Positions 1-6,302 are shown, counted from the stretch's first letter. The stretch: DNA of 23,884 bases from an uncultured Bacillota bacterium (GCA_934702375.1 CAKUYE010000026.1:1-23884), one strand, 5' to 3'. Program-made: numbers and translations. The notes: generated by a model not told the origin, from the letters alone.

Positions 1-36
1 ATCCGCTTGTATTCATAGCTGTATTTCATATAGCAA

Positions 37-70
37 TACCCCCAATACCGGGTGTCCAGTATTGGGGGTA
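37..70. terminator. 12-bp perfect hairpin downstream of the XRE gene
   Basis: TACCCCCAATAC (37-48) pairs perfectly with GTATTGGGGGTA (59-70) around a 10-nt loop. It lies just past the stop of the leftward XRE gene and is the natural candidate for its 3' end. There is no U-tract on either strand, so it may be a weak terminator or a transcript-end stabiliser rather than a classical intrinsic terminator. Confidence 0.4.
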
Positions 71-98
71 CATATCATTGGGGAGCGGCGGCTGTATT

Positions 99-428
99 TC
101 AGGAGGATTCGCTATCCTCGATCATAGTTGCGATGACATTTAAGATTCGTTTTCGCTCTTTGGGCGGCAGGTTGGAAAGCTTCCGGTGAAGTTCGTTGGT
201 TACCATGGGGCTTTCGGCTTCCAGCATTCCGGATAAAAGACGGTCGGCAGAGACTTCCAACGCATCGGCAATGCGAATAAATGCCTCCAGGCTGGGCAGT
301 TTTTCTCCTCTTTCTACCGCTCCCATGTAGCTTACGCTCAGGTCGGCCTTTTCTGCCAGAGCTTCCTGGGTTATTTTTTTATCTTTTCGGCATTTGCGGA
401 TTTCTTTCCCCAGTGTTTGTTCCTTCAC
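99..428 (-). CDS. XRE-family helix-turn-helix transcriptional regulator
   Basis: This 109-residue protein has an N-terminal Cro/C1-type HTH at about residues 8-62, with the usual pattern TQEALAEKADLSVSYMGAVE followed by RGEKLPSLE. The short C-terminal helix (about 75-105) is probably for dimerisation. The start is a GTG at 426-428, because no ATG is available in frame upstream. A purine-rich AGGAAAGG lies rather far (about 14 nt) upstream. Family knowledge makes it a DNA-binding repressor or activator. Its own promoter carries a perfect 13-bp dyad and a second, nearly perfect one, so autoregulation is likely. The divergent neighbour is a lipoprotein operon that it may also control. The ligand or signal is unknown. 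Confidence 0.9.
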   Translation of the reverse strand: MKEQTLGKEIRKCRKDKKITQEALAEKADLSVSYMGAVERGEKLPSLEAFIRIADALEVSADRLLSGMLEAESPMVTNELHRKLSNLPPKERKRILNVIATMIEDSESS

Positions 429-472
429 CTGTCCGTTCGCAACCTTTCCTATTTTCTCATAGGTCTTCGTCC

Positions 473-561
473 TTTCTGCATATAATTGTAGTATATTATA
501 TGCAGAAAAACAAGTATGAATCTCTTTTTTTGCATATAAAACGTAAAATTATATGCAGAAA
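473..561. promoter_or_regulatory. Two dyad operators with four copies of one half-site
   Basis: TTTCTGCATATAA (473-485) and its exact reverse complement TTATATGCAGAAA (496-508) form a 13-bp inverted repeat with a 10-nt spacer. A second dyad follows: TTTTTGCATATAA (527-539, one mismatch) and TTATATGCAGAAA (549-561), spacer 9 nt. The dyad centres are about 53-54 bp apart, close to five helical turns, so cooperative binding on one DNA face is possible. The adjacent XRE protein is the obvious candidate binder. Confidence 0.7.
485..513 (-). promoter_or_regulatory. Predicted sigma-A promoter of the XRE gene
   Basis: On the minus strand TTGTTT (513 to 508) and TACAAT (490 to 485) are separated by 17 bp, which puts transcription start near 478, about 50 nt before the GTG. 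The whole promoter lies under the first dyad (473-508), as expected for an autorepressed gene. Confidence 0.55.
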
Positions 562-634
562 ACACCTTGTATGGGGAGAAAAACGGCGAATCGAGAAGGA
601 TTTGTGTTTACATCTTTTCTTTTTCTTTGGAGAA

Positions 635-643
635 TGATATAAT
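635..643 (+). promoter_or_regulatory. Extended -10 promoter of the lipoprotein operon
   Basis: TGATATAAT gives a consensus -10 (TATAAT, 638-643) with the extended TGn motif. No good -35 is visible at 17 bp, which fits an extended -10 promoter. The start site would be near 650, with a leader of about 44 nt before the ATG at 694. Confidence 0.5.
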
Positions 644-693
644 ACGATTATAAAATAAGAAGCTTTTGCTTTATTTTCAGAAAGGAACAAAAT

Positions 694-1566
694 ATGAAAC
701 GAAAATACTTGTTCACTACCTTGCTTCTTTGCCTTTCTCTGATTCTCTTTGCCGGTTGCGGTGCCAAAGAGGATGCCGCCGATACCGGGACAAAGAACGA
801 TACCGCCACACCGGCAGAGATCACCGTTTACAGCGATGCTCAGCTCACACAGAATTGCGTGATCTACCGGGAGCTGACCGTCGGCGGTGACCTGGCGGAA
901 TCCTACGGTTTGAACGACGGTCTCGATGTGGATACCGTATCTGCCCTGGATGTTCTTGTTGCTCTCCACGAAGAAAAGTATGGCGACAGCTTCACCGCCG
1001 ATACTTGCGGTGATTACCTTGCCGTCAGCGAAGAGGGCTGGATCAGCAAAGCCTTTGAGGAAGAAACCGGCTCCTGGTCGGTGATGATCAACGGCGAAGC
1101 GGCTCACAGCGACCAAACCAGCTCCTATGGAGGTTTTGAAGCCCTTAATATCAACCAAAGCCCGGTGGCGGAAGGGGATACCGTGGAATTTGTGGTCTAT
1201 GCCGATATCACCAACTACAGTGATCTTGCCCTCTGGTTCCTGAAAGACGGCGAAAAGGTCACGGCTCTGGAAGCCGCTGTGGGAGAAGATATCGCTCTGA
1301 CGGTGGAAGGCTATACCTTCAGCTTCTATGGCTCCTACGGCACCGAAGCCATTGCCAAAGAATATCTGGCTCCCGTAGGAAACCTGCAGCTTGGCACTTT
1401 GGCGGAAGACGGCACCATTACGGCTCTCAGCGGCACGGTTACCGCCGAAGACGGTACGGTGTCGGTGTCCTTTGACGAAGCCGGTACTTATGTATTGGCA
1501 GCCTATGCCCCGGCAGACGGCGAAACCTTCGCTTTTCTGGCTCCCCTTCGCATTACGGTAAAATAA
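694..1566 (+). CDS. Lipoprotein with DUF4430-like and C-terminal beta domain
   Basis: This 290-residue protein has a lipoprotein signal peptide: a charged N-terminus, a hydrophobic run, and a lipobox FAGC with Cys at about residue 22. Residues about 50-170 look like a DUF4430 (transcobalamin C-terminal-like) domain: a helix with ALDVLVALHEEKYGD, then W-S-V-M-I-N-G and GDTVEFVVY. Residues about 190-290 are beta-rich and Ig-like, ending in APLRITVK. The RBS AAAGGA lies 8 nt before the ATG. It is the first gene of a tight operon with 1582-2622 and 2635-3168, all lipoproteins, so it probably acts on the outer face of the membrane. The ligand is unknown; corrinoid or another small molecule is suggested only by the fold family. 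The DUF4430 assignment here is weaker than for the third gene. Confidence 0.75.
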   Translation: MKRKYLFTTLLLCLSLILFAGCGAKEDAADTGTKNDTATPAEITVYSDAQLTQNCVIYRELTVGGDLAESYGLNDGLDVDTVSALDVLVALHEEKYGDSFTADTCGDYLAVSEEGWISKAFEEETGSWSVMINGEAAHSDQTSSYGGFEALNINQSPVAEGDTVEFVVYADITNYSDLALWFLKDGEKVTALEAAVGEDIALTVEGYTFSFYGSYGTEAIAKEYLAPVGNLQLGTLAEDGTITALSGTVTAEDGTVSVSFDEAGTYVLAAYAPADGETFAFLAPLRITVK

Positions 1567-1581
1567 AACGGGGGAATTTCT

Positions 1582-2622
1582 ATGAAATCTGTGCAAAAAA
1601 CGGCTTTTGCCGCCTTTTTGGTGCTCCTCTCTCTGTTGCTGTGCAGCGGCTGCGGCAGCAAAGAGGGGGGCGACACCGATGAACACGTTGCCGAAGCCTA
1701 CAAAGCCGGGGTGGCGCATTTTCAAGATCAAAGGAGCTTTTCCGGTTATTGGGAGGTCTTTGGGGCTTACGCCTGTCTGGATGAAGAAATTTATGGCCGT
1801 ACCTACGATTTTTCCGCCGAAAACGAAGGTCAGCGCGGTGCAAAACTTCTGGCTCTGATGATGCTGGGAGAAAATCCCTACGATGTGGACGGTGTCGATC
1901 TGGTAGGGGAAATTCTGGATCAGGGTGCCGACGGTGCTTTTGCCATTCCGGTATTAAACTTTCTAGCCCTTCAGGCTGCCGGAGCGGATATCGGCGATGA
2001 CCTTACCGCCGCCTACATCGACTACTGCTGTACCCAAATGACCGAGCTGGCCATGGGGCCGGATATCGGGGGCTGGGCAGCGGTGGCTTTAAAACGCTAT
2101 ATGGATGACCCTGTTTATCAGGATCAGATTGCCGCTGCGGCGGATACCTATGTTGCCGCCGTTGGGGAAGACCTTACTTCCGGTTCCATGGGCTCCGGGG
2201 GGATCACCGCCGGTTGTGTGGTAACGGCACTAACGGCCCTTACTGCCGCCGGCAGGGAGGGGTGCGACCCTACCGCCGACGAACCCTGGACAAAAACCGA
2301 TCCTTTAGCCATCATGTACGATAATCTTTTCAAAGGGGAAGAAAACGTAAGCGATTATTATAAAAATCAGTACTATCTCCAGTTTGCCGATCTTTATAAT
2401 GTCCTCTATGAAAAGAAGGATATGGCATGGAGCCGCTGCGGTGTAACCGGGGAAAAGCTGGCAGCCCTCATCAAGGAAGCCGAAGCGGTGGCCGACGATG
2501 CCGCCGTTGCCGCTGCCCTTGAGCCGGTACAGGCTCTTTCCGAGGAGGAACGCACCGCTGCAGCTCCCGGCTGGGGCAAGCTCTACTACGATCTCTACAC
2601 CGCCGTAGCTGCCGTAAAATAA
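1582..2622 (+). CDS. Lipoprotein with alpha/alpha-toroid (terpenoid cyclase/transcobalamin-like) domain
   Basis: This 346-residue protein has a signal peptide ending LLCSGCG (lipid-anchored Cys at about 25). The rest is almost entirely helical and shows the rhythm of alpha/alpha-barrel proteins: FAIPVLNFLALQAAGADIG, then GGWAAVALKRYMDDP, then SMGSGGITAGCVVTALTAL. This fold occurs in prenyltransferases, squalene cyclases and the N-terminal domain of transcobalamin/intrinsic factor. No cyclase DxDD motif is apparent, so a binding rather than enzymatic role is more likely. The gene starts 15 nt after its upstream neighbour with a GGGGGAA RBS, and its stop overlaps the RBS of the next gene. Together with the DUF4430 neighbours it reproduces the two-domain composition of transcobalamin on separate polypeptides. 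Fold assignment is from sequence pattern only. Confidence 0.65.
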   Translation: MKSVQKTAFAAFLVLLSLLLCSGCGSKEGGDTDEHVAEAYKAGVAHFQDQRSFSGYWEVFGAYACLDEEIYGRTYDFSAENEGQRGAKLLALMMLGENPYDVDGVDLVGEILDQGADGAFAIPVLNFLALQAAGADIGDDLTAAYIDYCCTQMTELAMGPDIGGWAAVALKRYMDDPVYQDQIAAAADTYVAAVGEDLTSGSMGSGGITAGCVVTALTALTAAGREGCDPTADEPWTKTDPLAIMYDNLFKGEENVSDYYKNQYYLQFADLYNVLYEKKDMAWSRCGVTGEKLAALIKEAEAVADDAAVAAALEPVQALSEEERTAAAPGWGKLYYDLYTAVAAVK

Positions 2623-2634
2623 GGAGGAATGATC

Positions 2635-3168
2635 ATGAAAAAGCTCTTCACGAAAATGGTTACTCTATCCCTCATGCTGATCCTGGCTTTTTCCTTTGCC
2701 GCTTGCGGCACCATCTCCACCGGAGATGCGGACTATGTTGACAGTAGTGACAAAACCGCCGTAAATGACGGAACGCCCGGTGAATGTACGATCTCTATCG
2801 ACTGTAAAACCATTTTGGACAATATGGCTTCTTTGGACAAAGCAAAAAAAGACTTTGTCCCCGAGGATGGTGTGATCCTGCCCGAGACTACCGTGGCCTT
2901 TGAAGCCGGAGATACCGTTTTTGACCTGCTGAAAAAAGTGACCCGAGAAAACAATATCCAGATGGAATTTGAAGATTCTCCCAGCTACGATGGGGGCTAT
3001 GTAAAAGGCATCGCCAATTTGTACGAATTTGATTGCGGCGATCTTTCCGGCTGGGTATTTCTGGTGAACGATTGGAGCCCCAATTACAGCAGCAGCCATT
3101 ATGAAGTGAGCGATGGGGATGTGATCCAGTGGCGGTATTCCTGCCAAAGCGGAAAAGATCTACCCTGA
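2635..3168 (+). CDS. DUF4430 domain lipoprotein
   Basis: This is a 177-residue protein from the ATG at 2635; the ATG at 2629 is only 1 nt from the AAGGAGG (2621-2627), while 2635 is at a proper 7 nt. The signal peptide ends FAACG (lipobox). The rest is a clear DUF4430 domain: a helix with DTVFDLLKKVTRENNIQ, then GGYVKGIANLYEFDCGD, the hallmark GWVFLVND, and the terminal GDVIQWRYSC. DUF4430 corresponds to the small beta domain of cobalamin carriers and is common on Firmicutes surfaces. It is the last gene of the lipoprotein operon, with no strong terminator directly after it; an inverted repeat-element copy follows at 3197. Confidence 0.85.
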   Translation: MKKLFTKMVTLSLMLILAFSFAACGTISTGDADYVDSSDKTAVNDGTPGECTISIDCKTILDNMASLDKAKKDFVPEDGVILPETTVAFEAGDTVFDLLKKVTRENNIQMEFEDSPSYDGGYVKGIANLYEFDCGDLSGWVFLVNDWSPNYSSSHYEVSDGDVIQWRYSCQSGKDLP

Positions 3169-3196
3169 TCTTCGCCTTAAAAAAAGCTGATTCATA

Positions 3197-3330
3197 CAAA
3201 ATGCCTGCGGCATTTCCTAAGGTTAACCGTCGGATGAGGTGTCGTGGCGGTAAAACATAATTGATATCAAAAAAGAAACTGCGGCGCAAAGCATATCACA
3301 AAAAGATACGCTTCACGCCGCAGTAACTAT
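3197..3330 (-). repeat. MITE-like element, copy A (inverted, one-ended)
   Basis: It contains GGATGAGGTG near 3232-3241, an A/T-rich arm, and the hairpin CTGCGGCG (3279-3286) ... CGCCGCAG (3316-3323) with an inner partly paired segment. Compared with copies at about 6.0, 13.8 and 23.6 kb it reads in reverse: its GATGAGGTG side corresponds to the reverse complement of their CACCTCATC side. The segment TGCCTGCGGCATTTCC with the following AAGGTTAACCGT (to about 3231) is also found at 23525-23552. The other terminal arm is missing. It lies between the convergent lipoprotein operon and endonuclease IV and may help terminate both. Confidence 0.65.
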
Positions 3331-3359
3331 TTACATAGCAAAGCCATTTGGGAAGTCAT

Positions 3360-4199
3360 TCACTCCACATACCTTGACTTTAGCAGAGCAATCTCCGCAG
3401 CATAGCCCTCCAGCTCGTTGGGAGTTTCCAGATAGAAGGGCAGTTCTCTCAATGCCGGGTGGTTAATGATCCGGGTCAGGGCTTCCAAACCGATATGGCC
3501 TTCGCCGATTTTTTCGTGGCGGTCCTTGTGGCTGGCCGGCGGGTTTTTGCTGTCGTTGATATGGATGGCCTTGAGCCGATCCAAACCGATAACCCGGTCA
3601 AACTCGGCAATCACGCCGTCCAAATCGTTGATGATATCGTAGCCGCCGTCGGAAACGTGGCAGGTATCAAGACATACCCCCAGCTTGTGGTTGATGGTTA
3701 CACCGTCGATGATGGCCCGAAGCTCCTCAAAGCGGCTGCCGACCTCGCTGCCCTTGCCGGCCATGGTTTCCAGCAGCACCGTGGTGGTCTGCTCCTCGGT
3801 AAGGATTTCGTTAAGCATTTCGGTGATGTAGGCAATGCCCTGTTCGATCCCCTGACCTACGTGGCTTCCCGGATGAAAATTATAATAGTTCCCCGGGGTG
3901 TATTCCATCCGCCGCAGGTCGTCTGCCATGGTTTCCTTGGCGAACTGCCGTGTTTCCTCCTTGTTGGAGCAGGCGTTCAATGTGTAGGGTGCGTGTGCCA
4001 ATATGCAGGGAAAATGGTGCTCCGCCGCAAAGGCCAGGAATTTCTCGATATCCTTTTCATTGATGGCCTTGGCTTTGCTTCCTCTGGGGTTTCGGGTGAA
4101 AAATTGAAAGGTATCTCCCCCCAGCTCCACCGTGGTTTTCCCCATATGAAGGTACCCCTTGGATGCCGGCAGGTGACAGCCGATATGCAGCATAATCAT
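3360..4199 (-). CDS. nfo: Endonuclease IV (apurinic/apyrimidinic endonuclease)
   Basis: This 279-residue protein has the Xylose isomerase-like TIM-barrel of AP endonuclease family 2. It cleaves the phosphodiester 5' to abasic sites in base excision repair, using three zinc ions. Family motifs appear in order: MLHIGCHLPASKG at the start, ILAHAPYTLNAC, YNFHPGSHVG, LLETMAGKGSEVG, GVCLDTCHVSDGGYD, AIHINDSKN, DRHEKIGEGHIG and FYLETPNE. They supply the usual His/Glu/Asp metal ligands. Full family length. Two ATGs are possible (4199 and 4193); AAAGGAG lies 4 nt before the first and 10 nt before the second, and homologues usually begin at the second (MLHIG). It is transcribed alone, divergent from the queuosine-precursor transporter. 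Confidence 0.96.
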   Translation of the reverse strand: MIMLHIGCHLPASKGYLHMGKTTVELGGDTFQFFTRNPRGSKAKAINEKDIEKFLAFAAEHHFPCILAHAPYTLNACSNKEETRQFAKETMADDLRRMEYTPGNYYNFHPGSHVGQGIEQGIAYITEMLNEILTEEQTTTVLLETMAGKGSEVGSRFEELRAIIDGVTINHKLGVCLDTCHVSDGGYDIINDLDGVIAEFDRVIGLDRLKAIHINDSKNPPASHKDRHEKIGEGHIGLEALTRIINHPALRELPFYLETPNELEGYAAEIALLKSRYVE

Positions 4200-4225
4200 G
4201 GTTCTCCTTTTGTTTTGATATCCTC

Positions 4226-4254
4226 ATTTTAACATATTTTTGCACCGCTGTCTG
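4226..4254 (-). promoter_or_regulatory. Possible sigma-A promoter of nfo
   Basis: On the minus strand CAGACA (4254 to 4249) and TAAAAT (4231 to 4226) are separated by 17 bp. The start site would be near 4219, giving a leader of about 20 nt. The -35 is only a partial match. Confidence 0.4.
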
Positions 4255-4265
4255 TTATTTTTTTA

Positions 4266-4294
4266 TTGCAATTTTTCGTTTTTTTCGCTATAAT
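4266..4294 (+). promoter_or_regulatory. Sigma-A promoter of the preQ1 riboswitch/yhhQ transcript
   Basis: TTGCAA (4266-4271) and a consensus TATAAT (4289-4294) are separated by 17 bp. The predicted start near 4301 is just ahead of the riboswitch aptamer at 4310. Confidence 0.8.
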
Positions 4295-4309
4295 ATAGTC
4301 AATTCCATC

Positions 4310-4346
4310 GGCAGTTCGTAACCATCCTGCCTTATCAAAACTACGG
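4310..4346 (+). ncRNA. preQ1-I riboswitch aptamer
   Basis: P1 is GGCAG (4310-4314) paired with CTGCC (4327-4331) around a 12-nt loop that begins TTC, the same loop length and opening bases as the classical queC aptamer. The tail carries an A-run (4337-4340) followed by CTACGG. Loop bases CGTA (4317-4320) pair with tail bases TACG (4342-4345), giving the H-type pseudoknot of this class. preQ1-I riboswitches are known to control queuosine biosynthesis and precursor-transport genes, and a YhhQ-family transporter lies directly downstream. An expression platform with a terminator follows at 4379-4401. Confidence 0.85.
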
Positions 4347-4378
4347 GCTCTTTGGGAAAGTGTGCTTTGCTTTCCCCT

Positions 4379-4401
4379 GCGCGAAGAGTCGCGCCTTTTT
4401 T
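4379..4401 (+). terminator. Intrinsic terminator of the preQ1 riboswitch
   Basis: GCGCGA (4379-4384), loop AGAG, TCGCGC (4389-4394), then C and six T (4396-4401). An alternative pairing of GGCTCTT (4346-4352) with AAGAGTC (4384-4390, one G-U) would disrupt it and could act as antiterminator; it starts at the last aptamer base. A separate hairpin GGGAAAG/CTTTCCC (4354-4360/4370-4376) sits between. The expected logic is that bound preQ1 locks the tail, blocks the antiterminator and stops transcription. Confidence 0.75.
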
Positions 4402-4454
4402 ATTGGCTTTTTCCAAATGCGCCGCCGGTAAAAAGGTGCAGAAAGGGGAATCCA

Positions 4455-5150
4455 TTGGGTATCAATGAAGTTTTACTGATCGTCTCTGTTTTTGTGATCT
4501 ACGGAAGTGTGGTCCTATTTTATCGGCTTTTCGGTGCCGCCGGTCTTTTCGGCTATACGGTTTTTGCCACCATTGCCGCCAATATCGAGGTACTGATCCT
4601 CGTTTCGGCCTTTGGTCTGGATATGACCCTTGGCAACGTGCTTTTTGCCTCCACCTTCCTGGTCACCGATATCCTCAGTGAGTATGAATCCAAAGAAGCC
4701 GCTAAAAAGGCGGTCTATATCGGCATAGCGGTATCCTGTCTTTTTATTCTCGTATCTCAATCCTGGCTCTATTATGTTCCTGCCGACGGCGATTTCGTAT
4801 CGCCGGCCATTCGGGAGGTCTTTTCCAATACCCCCCGGATGATGCTTGCCGGTCTTTCGGTCTATGCCGTGGTGCAGCTTTTCGATGTCTGGATCTACCA
4901 TCGCTGGTGGAGCTTTACCACCCGCCGCTGCGGTGATCCCAAACGCTTTCTCTGGCTCCGCAACAATGCCGCCACCATAACCTCCCAGCTCCTGAATGCC
5001 GTGCTCTTCAACCTGGCGGCCTTCTGGGGCACCTACGACGGCAAAACCTTATCAACCATCATTTTGTCCACGTTTTTGATTTATGTGGTGACGGCTATTG
5101 CCGACACCCCCTTCGTCTACCTAGCCGGGCGCGCTAGCCGGGCGCGCTAA
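4455..5150 (+). CDS. yhhQ: YhhQ/VUT-family queuosine precursor transporter
   Basis: This 231-residue integral membrane protein has about six hydrophobic segments and the family features: a start GINEVLLI, LFASTFLVTDILSEYESKEAAKKAV (the conserved acidic/Glu-Tyr stretch), AVVQLFDVWIYHRWW, and RNNAATITSQLLNAVLFNLAAFWG near the end. It imports preQ0/preQ1-type precursors for the tRNA base queuosine. The start is a TTG at 4455, because GAAAGGGGAA ends 4 nt before it and homologues begin here; the longer frame from 4362 would run through the riboswitch terminator. It is controlled by the upstream preQ1-I riboswitch. Its last residues (RASRAR) and stop codon are encoded by the GCCGGGCGCGCTA repeat that opens the hairpin array, so the native C-terminus has been replaced. 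Confidence 0.9.
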   Translation: MGINEVLLIVSVFVIYGSVVLFYRLFGAAGLFGYTVFATIAANIEVLILVSAFGLDMTLGNVLFASTFLVTDILSEYESKEAAKKAVYIGIAVSCLFILVSQSWLYYVPADGDFVSPAIREVFSNTPRMMLAGLSVYAVVQLFDVWIYHRWWSFTTRRCGDPKRFLWLRNNAATITSQLLNAVLFNLAAFWGTYDGKTLSTIILSTFLIYVVTAIADTPFVYLAGRASRAR

Positions 5151-5896
5151 ACGCACAGAACTCGGCAAAATCGCCGATCGCCGACAATGAGCATACCGCT
5201 ATGTATAGCCCATTGCCGCCGCCCGGCGAGTTTTACCGAGTTCAGCACATTTATCCCATCCTCTCCGGGCGCGCTAAATAGCTGATACTCGGCAAAATCC
5301 TTTGCCACCGACGAAACACATACGTCTTAGTATAGTATTTCGCCGCCGCCAAAGGAGTTTTACCGAGTCTAAGCTATTTATCGCACCCTTTCCGGGCGTG
5401 CTAGCCGGGCGCGCTAAACGCACAGAATCGGGCAAACCTGCCCAAAGCCGAGCTTGCGGGTACCACTTAGTACACCGCAAACTCGTCTCTGGTCATGTTT
5501 ACCCGATTCAGCACGTTTATCGCACCCTTCCCGGATGGACTAAAAGCACAGAATCCCGCAAAATCTTCGCTGAACCGCTTCCGGGTACAAGGAGTACACC
5601 TCCAGCGGTTCAACAAAGCTTTTACGTGATTCAGCACATTTATCCCATCCTTTCCTCTGGGAGAGTTAATAAATCGCCGATCGCCGACAATGAGCATACC
5701 GCTATGTATAGCCCATTGCCGCCGCCCGGCGAGTTTTGCCGGGTTCGGCACGTTTATCGCACCCTCTCCCGGAGGTTCGGACGTGCTAAATGCACAGAAT
5801 CCCGCAAAATCTTTGCTGAACCGCTTCTGGGTACAAGGAGTACACCTCCAGCGGTTCAGCGAAGATTTTGCGGGATTCAGCACATTTATCCCATCC
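5140..5896 (+). repeat. Tandem array of six long palindromic (hairpin) units
   Basis: Six head-to-tail imperfect palindromes follow the transporter. Their left edges (TAAA) are at 5148, 5275, 5415, 5541, 5669 (5'-truncated) and 5787; right edges (TTTATCSCAYCC) are near 5261, 5387, 5526, 5650, 5763 and 5896. Most units read C-TAAA-YGCACAGAA, left arm, tip, right arm, TTCAGCAC-RTTTATC. Arms are about 35-48 bp. The best is unit 6, where CCCGCAAAATCTTTGCTGAA faces TTCAGCGAAGATTTTGCGGG. Tips keep a mini-stem: ATAC/GTAT in units 1, 2 and 5, GTAC/GTAC in units 3, 4 and 6. Arm sequences differ between units while pairing is kept. Units 1 and 5 share an identical core of about 63 bp. Reading frames inside are artefacts of the palindromes. 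Size and shape recall ERIC-type elements, but I recognise no family. Confidence 0.85.
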
Positions 5897-5900
5897 TCTT

Positions 5901-6187
5901 CGGTTTAATGTACGTGGCACGAATGCTCAAGGAAGCATTGCAGCGCAATGCGATCCAAATATGGCTTCGCCTTGAGGAGAAGCTGTCAGCGTCAGCTGAC
6001 TGATGAGGTGTCGCGAAGGGTGCATCTAAATTATGTGAAAATAGTAACTGCGGCGTAAAACGTATCTTTCAACGATACGCTCTGCGCCGCAGCTTGTTTT
6101 TTTTCATATCAATTACACTCACCCGTCACGCCACCTCATCCACCGCAAGCGGTCCCCCTTCCCCTCAAGGGGAAGGCATTCTAGCAG
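5901..6187. mobile_element. MITE-like element, copy B (both ends present)
   Basis: The left part has TGTACGTGGCACGAATG, GGCTTCGCCTTGAGGAGAAG, paired CAGC/GCTG segments and TGATGAGGTGTCGCG. The centre is the hairpin CTGCGGCG (6048-6055) ... CGCCGCAG (6085-6092) with inner GTATC/GATAC, followed by CTTG and a T-run. The right part, GTCACGCCACCTCATCC and CTTCCCCTCAAGGGGAAG, mirrors the left ends in inverted orientation. No transposase is encoded, so if mobile it would be non-autonomous. The central hairpin plus T-run probably serves as transcription terminator for the upstream transporter gene. Related copies are at 3197-3330, 13682-13869 and 23396-23741. Confidence 0.7.
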
Positions 6188-6302
6188 GTACTTTATACCG
6201 TTTCCAATACTTTTCCGCGACGGTATAGCGTCTATCGCGAAGCACTAAAAACTTTTCTGCGGCGCAGAAACCCGCGCCACAAAACCACCTCCGGGTGGGA
6301 TA

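Noticed and set aside
496..1731. 411-codon open frame antisense to the first lipoprotein
   Set aside because: It lacks recognisable domains and is the shadow of the lipoprotein gene, which has signal peptide, RBS and promoter.
4362..4454. Longer N-terminus for the transporter (ATG at 4362)
   Set aside because: It would be translated through the riboswitch terminator; the TTG at 4455 has a proper RBS and matches the family start.
5140..5896. Integron attC array (tandem imperfect palindromes)
   Set aside because: The units lack the conserved RYYYAAC/GTTRRRY core sites (the nearest, GTTTATC, does not fit), there are no gene cassettes between them, and no integrase is in the window.
5140..5896. 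CRISPR array
   Set aside because: The period is about 126 bp, the repeated parts are long palindromes, the spacers are not unique inserts, and no cas genes are present.
5302..6003. Overlapping long open frames on both strands in the repeat block
   Set aside because: They run through palindromic repeats, have no RBS or family resemblance, and mirror each other on the two strands.
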